Of a stretch of DNA of 38,036 nucleotides, positions 29,751 through 38,036 are shown piece by piece. The notes beneath the pieces were generated by a model. That model was not told where the DNA came from. It saw only the letters and a list, made by a program, of their open reading frames with translations, and ran no database searches. Position 1 is the stretch's first letter. Every line of letters begins with the position of its first letter. Both the position numbers and the translations under genes were made by a program. This stretch comes from an uncultured Actinomycetes bacterium (GTDB lineage: Bacteria; Actinomycetota; Actinomycetes; Nanopelagicales; Nanopelagicaceae): assembly GCA_903899375.1 (NCBI GenBank), contig CAIUIT010000013.1:1-38036 (forward strand), written 5' to 3'.

Positions 29751-30302
29751 TCAGGAATAGACGCCTTTCGCCAAGATTCCGATGAAATCAAGGTTGCGAT
29801 ATTTTTCGCCATAATCCAAGCCATATCCGACGACAAACTCATTGGGTATATCGAAACCAACATATTCGACAGCAACGCTAACTTTTGCAGCATCTGGCTT
29901 TCGTAACATAGTGAAGATTTCTACGCTCGCAGCTCCGCGAGATTGCAAATTCGATTTCAGCCAAGCCAGTGTGAGCCCAGTATCGAGAATATCTTCAACA
30001 ATTAAGACATGGCGACCGGTGATATCGCGATCGAGGTCTTTAAGAATTCGAACAACACCACTCGACTTAGTTCCAGAGCCATACGATGAGACCGCCATCC
30101 AATCCATTTCAACATGTCGGTTGAGCGCGCGCACTAGATCGGCCATCGTCATGACCGCACCTTTAAGAATTCCAATCACAAGAAGGTCGCGATCCACATA
30201 ATCGCTCTCGATGCGCAGAGCGATCTCTTTTAAGCGGGTTTGGATTTCTGGGGCCGTAACTATGACGCGATCAATGTCTGCGCCTGCGGTGCTTAAATCC
30301 AC
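29751..30302 (-). CDS. hpt: Hypoxanthine phosphoribosyltransferase
   Basis: VIGILKGAVMTMADLVRAL, VLIVEDILDTGLTL PRPP motif, GFDIPNEFVVGYGLDYGEKYRNL; GTG start. Confidence 0.95.
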   Translation of the reverse strand: MDLSTAGADIDRVIVTAPEIQTRLKEIALRIESDYVDRDLLVIGILKGAVMTMADLVRALNRHVEMDWMAVSSYGSGTKSSGVVRILKDLDRDITGRHVLIVEDILDTGLTLAWLKSNLQSRGAASVEIFTMLRKPDAAKVSVAVEYVGFDIPNEFVVGYGLDYGEKYRNLDFIGILAKGVYS

Positions 30303-30312
30303 GATGCTCCTT

Positions 30313-31263
30313 TTATGAGATCTGCTGTAAGAGCGAAAGTCTGCCCGAAATTCGAGCCACCTTCACACCACCTGGGAGGGAAATTTCCCCTTGACCGTGC
30401 CAATCCGTGATCAACGCCTCAACTGGAGCGATGTGACCGGCGGAAATCGACCCTTCGGGGGCTCCGCTGGCGTAAATAGCCAGCCGAAGTACCCGCATTC
30501 GGATCGCCTTGGGAAGTTCACTCAACTTTTCGACCACGAGGGGGTCGCTCTCGACCAAGTATCGGTCAGCTAGGAGATCCAAAGCATCGGCATCCTCACG
30601 CAAGATCTTGGCGCTGCGGGCTAATGCATCGCTAATTCCTGGGCCGAGATTGGCCTCCAAGACTGGCAGTACCTCGTTGCGCACTCGAACTCGGGCGTAG
30701 TGCCGATCTGAATTCTGGGGATCCAACCAGGCGGTGATTCCGTTTTCCAGGCAGGTCGACTCTGTTGTAGAACGATCGATGTCCAGCAGCGGTCTTACAT
30801 AGAGACCATTAACTTCGGCAATTCCAGAGAGTGAACGCGTGCCAGATCCGCGCGCCAACCCCAGGAGTACGGACTCGGCCTGATCGTTCTTTGTGTGGGC
30901 CAAAAAGAAATAATCGGGTTGATACTTTGCAATTGCTACCTCGAATGCCTGATAGCGAGCACGCCTAGCTGAAGCTTCCATTCCATCGAGAAGATCAACA
31001 TGAACGGCAACTACTTCTACATTTTCAAAGCCGAGCCGGAGCAATTCATTGCGGGTTCGCTCTGCGACTGCACTAGATCCATCTTGCAGCTGGTGGTCGA
31101 TAACAATTGCGACAAGATCAACTCCCGTCGTCTTAGCTTCCATGAAAGTTGCAACCGCTAGCGCCATGGAGTCTGCGCCGCCGGATACTCCCAAGAGAAT
31201 TCGTGCATCAGCGCGCTCCACCCAAGGGCGCACCGCCTGTCGAATCGCTAGGGTCGCCTTCAT
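30313..31263 (-). CDS. tilS: tRNA(Ile)-lysidine synthetase
   Basis: LGVSGGADSMALA PP-loop, VIDHQLQ, ARRARYQAFE, LAHTKNDQAESVLLGLARGSG; TAGGCT 7 nt before ATG. Confidence 0.94.
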   Translation of the reverse strand: MKATLAIRQAVRPWVERADARILLGVSGGADSMALAVATFMEAKTTGVDLVAIVIDHQLQDGSSAVAERTRNELLRLGFENVEVVAVHVDLLDGMEASARRARYQAFEVAIAKYQPDYFFLAHTKNDQAESVLLGLARGSGTRSLSGIAEVNGLYVRPLLDIDRSTTESTCLENGITAWLDPQNSDRHYARVRVRNEVLPVLEANLGPGISDALARSAKILREDADALDLLADRYLVESDPLVVEKLSELPKAIRMRVLRLAIYASGAPEGSISAGHIAPVEALITDWHGQGEISLPGGVKVARISGRLSLLQQIS

Positions 31264-31276
31264 AGCCCTAAGCCTA
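31263..31276 (-). promoter_or_regulatory. Candidate leaderless -10 box TAGGCT-N7-ATG for tilS
   Basis: AGCCTA on + strand at 31271-31276, ATG at 31263, just after the NlpC/P60 stop. Confidence 0.45.
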
Positions 31277-31280
31277 ATTG

Positions 31281-32528
31281 TTAAACCCGACCTCCTGAAG
31301 GCATAAGACCATTAACGCTGTACATGCTTGAGTAGAGGAGACCCGTCCGTGTGGAATTGGCCTCCCACATCATGCCATTACCGGCATAGATGGTGATGTG
31401 GTGGATATTTTGAACAGAACCATCATATGAATAGAAGAGCAGGTCCCCGGGAATCAAGCTGTCGAGTTTTACCCTCTGGGTATCGACGAAATAGAGAGCA
31501 GCGTTGAGTCGTGACCAATTTGGATAACCCAGTCCCGCCGCGTGGTACGCGGCGTAAACCAAACCAGAGCAGTCAAAGCTTTTAGGTCCTTGCGCCCCCC
31601 AAACATATGGTTTGCGCGCCAGTACTTGCGCGCGAGCATAGGCAACTGCTTTGGTACGAATTGCATCGGTGCCTCGTGTAGTAGAGCGCCCTTTGAAACC
31701 ACGATCTGGCCAGATCTTTGCTTGGCCTTTAGTTTGTGCAGCAGTATTAGCACTCGACTGTTCTAGTTGTGAAAGTGCGAGTTGCTGTTGCAAGGTAATC
31801 CGAATGTTTCTCGCCTTTGCAAGTTCGGCCATAAGTTGCCCTTGAACGGCGCGAAGTTTTGCCACCTCTGCAGTTTGTGCGGATTGCGCTGCGACTGCAG
31901 CAGCCTTTGCTGCGGCCACCTTTGCCGTGGCAGCTGCTTGCGCGATCTTTGCTGAAGTGGCTGCAGCTTGAGCGGCCTTAGCAATAACAAGAGCGCTCTT
32001 GTATCGAGAGAGTGCGACAGCGTCAGTTACTCCTACTTGATTGAGGAGACTAAGACGATCCATCAAATCTTGTGGCCCATTAGATTCTAAAACACTGTTG
32101 AGCGTCGTGAAGCCACCACCCATAATGTAAGCGCTTGCCGCCATCCTGCCAATTGTCTTGTTAGCTTGCGCAACCGCAACTTGCGTCAGCGCCGCATGTG
32201 CCGTTGCAAGATTTGATTGTTTCGTGGCGGCAGCTAGTGCACCCTGAGCCGAAACCAAGAGCGCCTGCTTGTGCGCAGTCGCTGTCGTAAGTTGTTGCAG
32301 AAGATTTTGTGCAGAATTCAATTGGTGCGTGGCTGCTGCCGCTGCCGCTGCCTTGGCATTTTCGGAGGCTTGGGCAGCAGCGATCTGAGCTTTAGTTGGC
32401 GCTGAAATTTTTGGTTTAGGTTTTGCGGTCGGAGTTGCAGCAATTGAGATAGTTGGAATCGACATCAAAAGGCTGGTGCAGAGCGCAACCACCCGAAGAC
32501 GACGATTAAACATAAAATAGCCAACCAT
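31281..32528 (-). CDS. Secreted NlpC/P60 hydrolase with Ala-rich coiled coil
   Basis: Signal sequence, Ala/Gln/Lys-rich helical region, C-terminal YVWGAQGPKSFDCSGLVYAAYHAAG and IHHITIYAGNGMMWEA. MFNRRLRVVALC (ATG 32513) is an alternative start. Confidence 0.88.
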   Translation of the reverse strand: MVGYFMFNRRLRVVALCTSLLMSIPTISIAATPTAKPKPKISAPTKAQIAAAQASENAKAAAAAAATHQLNSAQNLLQQLTTATAHKQALLVSAQGALAAATKQSNLATAHAALTQVAVAQANKTIGRMAASAYIMGGGFTTLNSVLESNGPQDLMDRLSLLNQVGVTDAVALSRYKSALVIAKAAQAAATSAKIAQAAATAKVAAAKAAAVAAQSAQTAEVAKLRAVQGQLMAELAKARNIRITLQQQLALSQLEQSSANTAAQTKGQAKIWPDRGFKGRSTTRGTDAIRTKAVAYARAQVLARKPYVWGAQGPKSFDCSGLVYAAYHAAGLGYPNWSRLNAALYFVDTQRVKLDSLIPGDLLFYSYDGSVQNIHHITIYAGNGMMWEANSTRTGLLYSSMYSVNGLMPSGGRV

Positions 32529-32607
32529 TCACGAGGAAGTAACAGTTAAGGATAATTGATAATTCTGCGTGAGAGGTCTATTGACTCGTTGTGAATTGGC
32601 TGTGTCT

Positions 32608-33399
32608 CTAGTTTGCTACATCTCTACGTTTAAAGAGAATGGCAACAATAGCGAAACCCACCACTAAATAGGCAGCAGAGATACCCATCGACCATTGGTA
32701 ACTGACTGTGAGTGAGCCACCTTGTGCAATATTGTCAAAGTTCTGCCCAGGTAGCCATTTCTGTGTACTCGATACAACGCCACCTAGAATCGTTTCGAGG
32801 ATGAGCGACCAGATGACACCTGTGGAAATTGCGCTGATAGGCGAGCGGAAGAGTAAACCAAGAATCATTCCGAAAGTTCCGAATGCAATCGTCGTTAAGA
32901 GCACGTTAATAAAGGTGCGCCCCAGCAGCGAAAGGGCGGTAGATGTGAACCATGCTGTCGTTGTTACCTTGGCATGAGGAGCCAAGCCATAGGAAACAGA
33001 TATGGCGACAATGGCATCAATTGTGACAAGGGCGATCGCAAAGATCACCATCGAGAGATATTTTCCCGAGAGAATCTTCATGCGAGAGGGTTGGCGTACG
33101 AGAAGATTACGTAACGTGCCTAGGGTGTACTCCTGCGCTGTTTGCGAAGCAAAAACGCAGAGCGCGGTAATTCCTAAAAAGAATGAAACAATTTTGAATC
33201 CATAAACCAAGCCAGCAGCTTGGCTCAAGATCGCTGGAGAAATAATTTCTCCACGCTGTCCATTACCCTGTCCAGAATTTGCGCGCAGATAGACGATCGA
33301 AGTGAATAGCGCGGTAAGCACTGCGACAACAAGGATTGTTGAGACCAAAAGGGTAGGTCGACGAAGTTTGCGAAGTTCGGCACGCATCACATTAAACAT
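32608..33399 (-). CDS. ABC-2 type transporter permease
   Basis: Polytopic with AQEYTLGTLRNLLVRQPSR motif; directly follows the ATPase gene. Confidence 0.88.
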   Translation of the reverse strand: MFNVMRAELRKLRRPTLLVSTILVVAVLTALFTSIVYLRANSGQGNGQRGEIISPAILSQAAGLVYGFKIVSFFLGITALCVFASQTAQEYTLGTLRNLLVRQPSRMKILSGKYLSMVIFAIALVTIDAIVAISVSYGLAPHAKVTTTAWFTSTALSLLGRTFINVLLTTIAFGTFGMILGLLFRSPISAISTGVIWSLILETILGGVVSSTQKWLPGQNFDNIAQGGSLTVSYQWSMGISAAYLVVGFAIVAILFKRRDVAN

Positions 33400-33401
33400 A
33401 T

Positions 33402-34301
33402 TTACTCACCTGTCATTTCAAAGAAAGTTTCTTCCAGCGTGGGCTGTGTAACAGTAAGCGCGGAAAGAGTCACGCCTGCATTAAATGCCAGTCGATTAAA
33501 AGTCGCACCCCAATCGGCATCGGCCACGATATGTACTGCACCATCACCAACACTTGCTTCGCGTCCATGACGAATCGCAATGTCAAGCAACTTGTTGAGA
33601 TCCACGGTAAATTCTGGTTGAGCAACAAGCGTTGCAATCTGAGCGGCCAACAAATCCTTGGTTCGACCGGCAAAGAGAACTTTGCCTTCGCGCAACATGA
33701 CGAGTGATTCAGCGATCATCTCGAGTTCGGATAAGAGATGTGAAGAAACAAAGACGCTCGTACCTTCGCTTGCCAAATCTTTAATGAGGTTTCTTACCTC
33801 TTGAATTCCAGATGGATCCAAACCATTTGTGGGTTCATCTAAAACCAAGAGCTTTGGATCCGGAAGAAGGGCTGCTGCAATTCCCAGCCGCTGTTTCATT
33901 CCCAATGAATATGTCTTGTATTTAGATCCGCCTCGATCTTCCAAGCCAACTTTCTCGAGCAAGGTTGCAACGCGTTCTTTTGGAAATCCGCCGAGTGAAG
34001 CTAGGACCTTGAGATTCTCTGCGCCACTTAGGCCAGGGTAGAAAGCTGGCCCTTCAATCATTGCCCCTACCTGGGGAAGGTAGCGCTCGGGATGTGAAAT
34101 GCTTTCGCCGAGTACTGTGCCGGTGCCACCAGTTGGAGAGATGAGTCCTAGCAACATCCGAATTGTTGTTGTTTTGCCAGAGCCGTTGGGGCCAACAAAG
34201 CCACAGACCGTCCCGAGTGGAACTTCGAAGGTGGCGTGGGAGAGAGCGCTGCGTTCTCCATAAACTTTGGTGAGGTCGGTTACCGAGATAGCAGAAGTCA
34301 T
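33402..34301 (-). CDS. ABC transporter ATP-binding protein
   Basis: VGPNGSGKTTTIRMLLGL, YSLGMKQRLGIAAALLPDPKLLVLDEPTNGLDP; TAGGGT 6 nt before ATG. Confidence 0.95.
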   Translation of the reverse strand: MTSAISVTDLTKVYGERSALSHATFEVPLGTVCGFVGPNGSGKTTTIRMLLGLISPTGGTGTVLGESISHPERYLPQVGAMIEGPAFYPGLSGAENLKVLASLGGFPKERVATLLEKVGLEDRGGSKYKTYSLGMKQRLGIAAALLPDPKLLVLDEPTNGLDPSGIQEVRNLIKDLASEGTSVFVSSHLLSELEMIAESLVMLREGKVLFAGRTKDLLAAQIATLVAQPEFTVDLNKLLDIAIRHGREASVGDGAVHIVADADWGATFNRLAFNAGVTLSALTVTQPTLEETFFEMTGE

Positions 34302-34313
34302 TTGATAACCCTA
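34301..34313 (-). promoter_or_regulatory. Candidate leaderless -10 box TAGGGT-N6-ATG for ABC ATPase
   Basis: ACCCTA on + strand at 34308-34313, ATG at 34301. Confidence 0.45.
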
Positions 34314-34360
34314 CGCGAGGATGCTCGGAAATGGGTGGGCGTAAATCGCCTGGGGACCGC

Positions 34361-35251
34361 CTAGACCGTGTGCTTGGACACAAGTGTGGCCAGCACAAGG
34401 ACTAATGAATAGACACTCAGATAGGTGATCGACCAATGGAAAAGTTTGAGGGCAGCTCGCTCTGATTCGGGACCCGAAATTTTGAGCAGTTGCGAACCGA
34501 ATCCCAAAGCCAACAGCCCAGTAATCACATAGCTCCACCAAGGCATGTGAGCGCTGGCCAGAACGAGGAATGACGCTACCGTCATGAATATTGAATGGAA
34601 CCACATCTGCTTCTGTACAGATTTGATACTTGCCACAACAGGGAGCATCGGAATTCCTGCGGCGGCATAATCTTCCTTGTACTTTATTGCCAGAGCCCAG
34701 AAATGTGGTGGGGTCCAGAAGAAGATCAGAAGGAAGAAGAGCCATGCCGTCATCGAAAGCGAGTTAGTAATTGCAGCCCAACCAATAATTACCGGCATGC
34801 ATCCTGCGATACCACCCCACACAATATTTTGAGAGGTGCGTCTCTTTAGCCAGATGGTATATCCGACGACATAAAACAAGATGGCTAGCAAGGTTAAGAC
34901 TGTTGCTAGGACGGTGGTAAAAATTAAGAAGATTAAGAGTGAGAGAATCGTAATTACGAGAGAGAACGCAACTGCTTGCTTCTCAGTTACTTCACCACTG
35001 ACTAGCGGACGCTTGCTCGTTCGCTTCATGAGTCGATCTGATTCGACCTCAATCACCATATTGAATGCGTTTGATGCTCCAGCGGCCAGAGTTCCACCGA
35101 TGAGCGTTGCAATCGTTACGCCAAGTGGCGGGAATCTGTGGGCATGATTTTGGGCATACGTTGCCATAAAGAGCGCAGGCAAAGTCGTGACGAGCAATAA
35201 CTCGACAACTCGCAACTTCATTAGTGCCACATAGGCGCCTACATGGCTCAT
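34361..35251 (-). CDS. ctaB: Protoheme IX farnesyltransferase
   Basis: UbiA-family GASNAFNMVIEVESDRLMKRTSKRPLVSGEV, YTIWLKRRTSQNIVWGGIAGCMPVIIGWAA; TAGAAT 6 nt before ATG. Confidence 0.95.
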   Translation of the reverse strand: MSHVGAYVALMKLRVVELLLVTTLPALFMATYAQNHAHRFPPLGVTIATLIGGTLAAGASNAFNMVIEVESDRLMKRTSKRPLVSGEVTEKQAVAFSLVITILSLLIFLIFTTVLATVLTLLAILFYVVGYTIWLKRRTSQNIVWGGIAGCMPVIIGWAAITNSLSMTAWLFFLLIFFWTPPHFWALAIKYKEDYAAAGIPMLPVVASIKSVQKQMWFHSIFMTVASFLVLASAHMPWWSYVITGLLALGFGSQLLKISGPESERAALKLFHWSITYLSVYSLVLVLATLVSKHTV

Positions 35252-35263
35252 AACTTAATTCTA
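35251..35263 (-). promoter_or_regulatory. Candidate leaderless -10 box TAGAAT-N6-ATG for ctaB
   Basis: ATTCTA on + strand at 35258-35263, ATG at 35251. Confidence 0.45.
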
Positions 35264-35275
35264 ATCACCTATTTG

Positions 35276-36406
35276 TTACTTCTGTGGCTTGGCTATCGTT
35301 CCCAGCATCTGATCGATGGTCACCCGCGCCGCCTGGCGAGCGCTTTCAAGGTTATGGATGTGATTTGCGACTATGGCGAATACATATTCATTAGGGCCCA
35401 CCGTAACAAACCCCGCCAGGCTTACGGTGTTATCAATCCATCCCGTCTTTGCATGAACTAGCCCGACGGCGTTTGGAGCATCAGCAATGAAGCGATTGCG
35501 CAAGGTTCCAGTCTCTCCAGATGTGGGAAGCCCAGCGAGAATCGCTGCGAACTTTGGATTTGGTCTTATGGCAAGCAATAAATCAGCGACCTGACGCACG
35601 GTCACTCTGGTCTGGTGCGAGAGGCCATTGCCGTCGTAGATGTGAAGACCGACGCTGGACACGCCCAAATCTGTGAGAGTCTTCGAAAAAGCCGCCTGGA
35701 GTCCAGCTGCGTCCGTCGTAAAACCCATTGCATGCGCTGCTTGTCGGCCAAGCCGATCGGCGAGCACATTGTCACTATAGAGAAGTGTGAACTCAATTAT
35801 CTTGGCGAGCGGAGGGGATTCTATCGATGCGATCTCTTGCGTTGCATCTGCGATGGAATTCACCTTGACCGGATTAATTGTTAAACGCCCCGCAAAGTAA
35901 CGTTGGAGCTCCTGAATATCCAGGCTGTACACGTTTTCGTACTCCAAAGTGATGCTTTTCAGTTCTGGGTGCAGCTTCAGCATCTTATTAATCAGGCTCG
36001 GAGAGAAAGCCCGCTGATAAGTGTGCTCTTCAAATGGACTAGCCGTAATCCATGGATCTCCAGTTCCTATCAAGATGAAGGTATCTTGGGAAGTAGTTTC
36101 GTGGAGAGAGGTCTTGAAAACTAAATCAGGGCTAAGGACATTAAGAACGGTCGACATCGAAAACAACTTGAGTACCGATGCTGGCGCTCTCCCTATATCT
36201 GGTGCCACCGAGTAAATAGTTTGATTTGTTGTAGGGTCGATAACAATGATTCCAGGACGTGCCAACGTCTTTGATGCACCTAATTTTATAAATAGTGAAG
36301 GTACTGAGAACGCCTGTGCGGGAACGCTGGTCATCAATAGAAGCGTGGAGGCAAGGGCCCAGACGATGGCGGTCGATCCCCTGCGTAGCATGAGGAGATT
36401 ATGCAC
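35276..36406 (-). CDS. dacB: D-alanyl-D-alanine carboxypeptidase (PBP4/DacB family)
   Basis: Signal peptide MLRRGSTAIVWALASTLLLMTSVPAQA; ASVLK (SxxK), YSDNVLAD (SxN), HAKTGWI (KTG). Track start is GTG 36406; ATG 36391 gives a cleaner signal peptide. Confidence 0.9.
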   Translation of the reverse strand: MHNLLMLRRGSTAIVWALASTLLLMTSVPAQAFSVPSLFIKLGASKTLARPGIIVIDPTTNQTIYSVAPDIGRAPASVLKLFSMSTVLNVLSPDLVFKTSLHETTSQDTFILIGTGDPWITASPFEEHTYQRAFSPSLINKMLKLHPELKSITLEYENVYSLDIQELQRYFAGRLTINPVKVNSIADATQEIASIESPPLAKIIEFTLLYSDNVLADRLGRQAAHAMGFTTDAAGLQAAFSKTLTDLGVSSVGLHIYDGNGLSHQTRVTVRQVADLLLAIRPNPKFAAILAGLPTSGETGTLRNRFIADAPNAVGLVHAKTGWIDNTVSLAGFVTVGPNEYVFAIVANHIHNLESARQAARVTIDQMLGTIAKPQK

Positions 36407-36429
36407 CGAGATGATGGGAATTGATGGAT

Positions 36430-36442
36430 TAGGGTTATGTGA
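36430..36442 (+). promoter_or_regulatory. Candidate leaderless -10 box TAGGGT-N6-ATG for SpoU/TrmH gene
   Basis: TAGGGT at 36430-36435, ATG at 36442. Confidence 0.45.
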
Positions 36443-37086
36443 TGGCTGCAGAAATCGGACCGGGTGAATTCTTCCCCGTTATAGGTGTCGGACCTCACGA
36501 TCAGCCATGGCCAGATGACGATCGTTTTGATCCAGAACTCCTCGAAAATGGCGATCGCCGCAATGTCTTAGACCACTATCGATATTGGAAGGTTGAAGCG
36601 ATAGTCGCCGACCTTGATACCAAACGCCATCCCCTGCAAATTGCCATAGAAAACTGGCAACACGATCTCAATATCGGTTCAGTCGTGCGCACTGCCAATG
36701 CATTCAATGTCAGTTATGTTCACATCGTTGGTAAGCGAGATTGGAATCGTCGGGGGGCGATGGTTACTGATAAATATCTGCATGTAGTTCACCATCCGAC
36801 CGTTGCAGATTTTGCGAATTGGTGTCGCGAAAACCAAACCCCCATCATTGGAATCGATAACCTACCTGTTTCAGTGCAGTTGGAGAACTACCCGCTACCC
36901 GCGAAGTGCGTCCTCTTTTTCGGGCAAGAGGGTGCTGGTATGTCAGATGAGGCGGTCGAAATTTGCGAGGTGGTATTAGCAATCCAACAATATGGATCTA
37001 CTCGTTCAATGAACGCCTCTGCTGCTGGTGCAATCGCCATGTATGCCTGGGCGATGCAACACCTTAATCCTCTGTTACTTCAGTAA
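36442..37086 (+). CDS. SpoU/TrmH-family RNA 2'-O-methyltransferase
   Basis: NIGSVVRTANAFNVSYVHIVG, FGQEGAGMSDEAVEIC, SMNASAAGAIAMYAW; TAGGGT 6 nt before ATG 36442. Confidence 0.9.
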   Translation: MAAEIGPGEFFPVIGVGPHDQPWPDDDRFDPELLENGDRRNVLDHYRYWKVEAIVADLDTKRHPLQIAIENWQHDLNIGSVVRTANAFNVSYVHIVGKRDWNRRGAMVTDKYLHVVHHPTVADFANWCRENQTPIIGIDNLPVSVQLENYPLPAKCVLFFGQEGAGMSDEAVEICEVVLAIQQYGSTRSMNASAAGAIAMYAWAMQHLNPLLLQ

Positions 37087-38032
37087 CCGAAGCTAGACGA
37101 CGCTCAATTTCATCGGCCTCATCTAGTCGGCCGAGTTGGCGCAGACTTCCGCAGATGTGCCGCTCAATTTCGACGATAAAGTCAAAATCTTTCCAATCGC
37201 TCTCGGTGGCGATTTCGAGGACGCGCTCTAGAGTGTCAAGACCATCTTGCTCTTCGCCGGTCAAGATCTGAGCCTTGCCAACTTCAAGCAAAGAATATGT
37301 TTCCCGGCGATGATCATGAGCCGTCACAAAAACATCGAGTGATTTTTGCGCAGCAATCAGTGCGTCTTCACCGAGACCAAGCTCAATGAGAGCATGGGCA
37401 ATCTTCTGATCGCAACGGGCCACATTAATAACTTCTTTCAAACTCTTAAACAGCACCCGTGCTTCGCGGAATGCTTCTAGTGATTTTTCATGTTGTTCCA
37501 GTTCGCGATGGGCACACCCGATGAGGTGAAGATCGTTAGCCGCACCAGAATCATTGCCATCCACCAAATGCTCTTGAACGCATTCGCGCATACAAGAGAT
37601 GGTCTTCTCATAATCCTTTGCGCCAAAGCACCATTCCCCAAGCGTGCATGCCAAATCAATAGCGAGAGGGGACTTGGATTCGCGCAATAAATCAACGGCC
37701 TTGCTCATCGCCGAAGCAGCTTCTGAGTTGCGCTTCAATTGATTGAGGTTGTACCCAATGGCGGAATAAGCCTGAGCCAAACCATCAGCCGGCACTACCG
37801 CACCGAGTTCGGTATAAATATCGCGCGCGGTCTCGGCGAGCGCGAGCGCTTCGTCATATTGACCACGGGCATAGATGCGTGCGCTTAACTCGTAATAAGT
37901 ATTTGCGCGCTCTAAACCATTTGTTTCAGGTATCCGTTCCCACAGCATCTCTTCAGTAACAATGTCATCTAAGCCGTTGTCATCGTCATCGCTCAAGGTA
38001 CGACCCCCTGTATGCCCTAGGTCACTGGTCAA
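37064..38032 (-). CDS. TPR-repeat protein
   Basis: Degenerate TPR helices throughout (YDEALALAETARDIYTELGAVVPADGLAQAYSAIGYNLNQLKRNSEAASAMSKAVDLL). Start uncertain: TTG 38032 is at the window edge and in-frame TTG 37996 is an alternative. Confidence 0.8.
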   Translation of the reverse strand: MTSDLGHTGGRTLSDDDDNGLDDIVTEEMLWERIPETNGLERANTYYELSARIYARGQYDEALALAETARDIYTELGAVVPADGLAQAYSAIGYNLNQLKRNSEAASAMSKAVDLLRESKSPLAIDLACTLGEWCFGAKDYEKTISCMRECVQEHLVDGNDSGAANDLHLIGCAHRELEQHEKSLEAFREARVLFKSLKEVINVARCDQKIAHALIELGLGEDALIAAQKSLDVFVTAHDHRRETYSLLEVGKAQILTGEEQDGLDTLERVLEIATESDWKDFDFIVEIERHICGSLRQLGRLDEADEIERRLASVTEVTED

Positions 38033-38036
38033 AACG

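Noticed and set aside
31760-32420. Repetitive GCA/GCT-rich tract that might be a DNA repeat
   Set aside because: It encodes the Ala-rich coiled coil of the NlpC/P60 protein; no exact repeat unit.
32529-32607. Possible MtrA-like site (GTAAC) upstream of the NlpC/P60 gene
   Set aside because: Only one clear half-site; a second properly spaced GTAAC was not found.
37996-38032. TTGACC at 38032 as a -35 box for the TPR gene versus a TTG start codon
   Set aside because: The window ends here, no convincing -10 at 17-nt spacing, so neither reading can be supported.
1-38036. CRISPR array, toxin-antitoxin, restriction system, prophage or transposon
   Set aside because: No repeat-spacer structure, integrase, transposase or nuclease genes seen; coding density is filled by housekeeping genes.

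Overview
This 38 kb window looks like a compact, mid-GC actinobacterial chromosome segment. Gene content and order resemble mycobacterial and Streptomyces housekeeping loci; a streamlined aquatic lineage is my inference only. In order it holds: a System II cytochrome c maturation cluster (ccsB fragment, resB, ccdA, resA-like, phosphoglycerate-mutase-like phosphatase); a HAD phosphatase; an XPB helicase plus its partner protein with an M20 peptidase gene between them; a glutaredoxin-like gene; two predicted secreted proteins (metallopeptidase/FN3 and SBBP-like propeller); proC; a Cys-rich protein; radA-mutY; clpC; a dense cofactor run (argA-like, lysS, coaX, nadC, nadB, panC, folK, folB, folP, folE, ftsH, hpt, tilS); an NlpC/P60 protein; an ABC exporter; ctaB; dacB-like; a SpoU/TrmH methyltransferase; and a TPR protein. 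I saw no rRNA, tRNA, CRISPR, transposase, phage or recognisable defence island, and I do not claim a new multi-gene system. The most unusual signals are not genes. First, the palindrome GCGATCGC (the cyanobacterial HIP1 sequence) occurs at least 11 times by eye, against roughly 0.6 expected with uniform base composition. Second, a recurring TAGGCT/TANNNT box sits 5-9 nt before many start codons, which suggests widespread leaderless transcription and lets several starts be refined. Third, all four convergent gene ends are nearly or actually overlapping. Context anomalies include radA-mutY without disA, lysS-clpC with an argA-like gene where lsr2 is expected, and a short PanC N-terminus. All counts were made by eye and should be recomputed.
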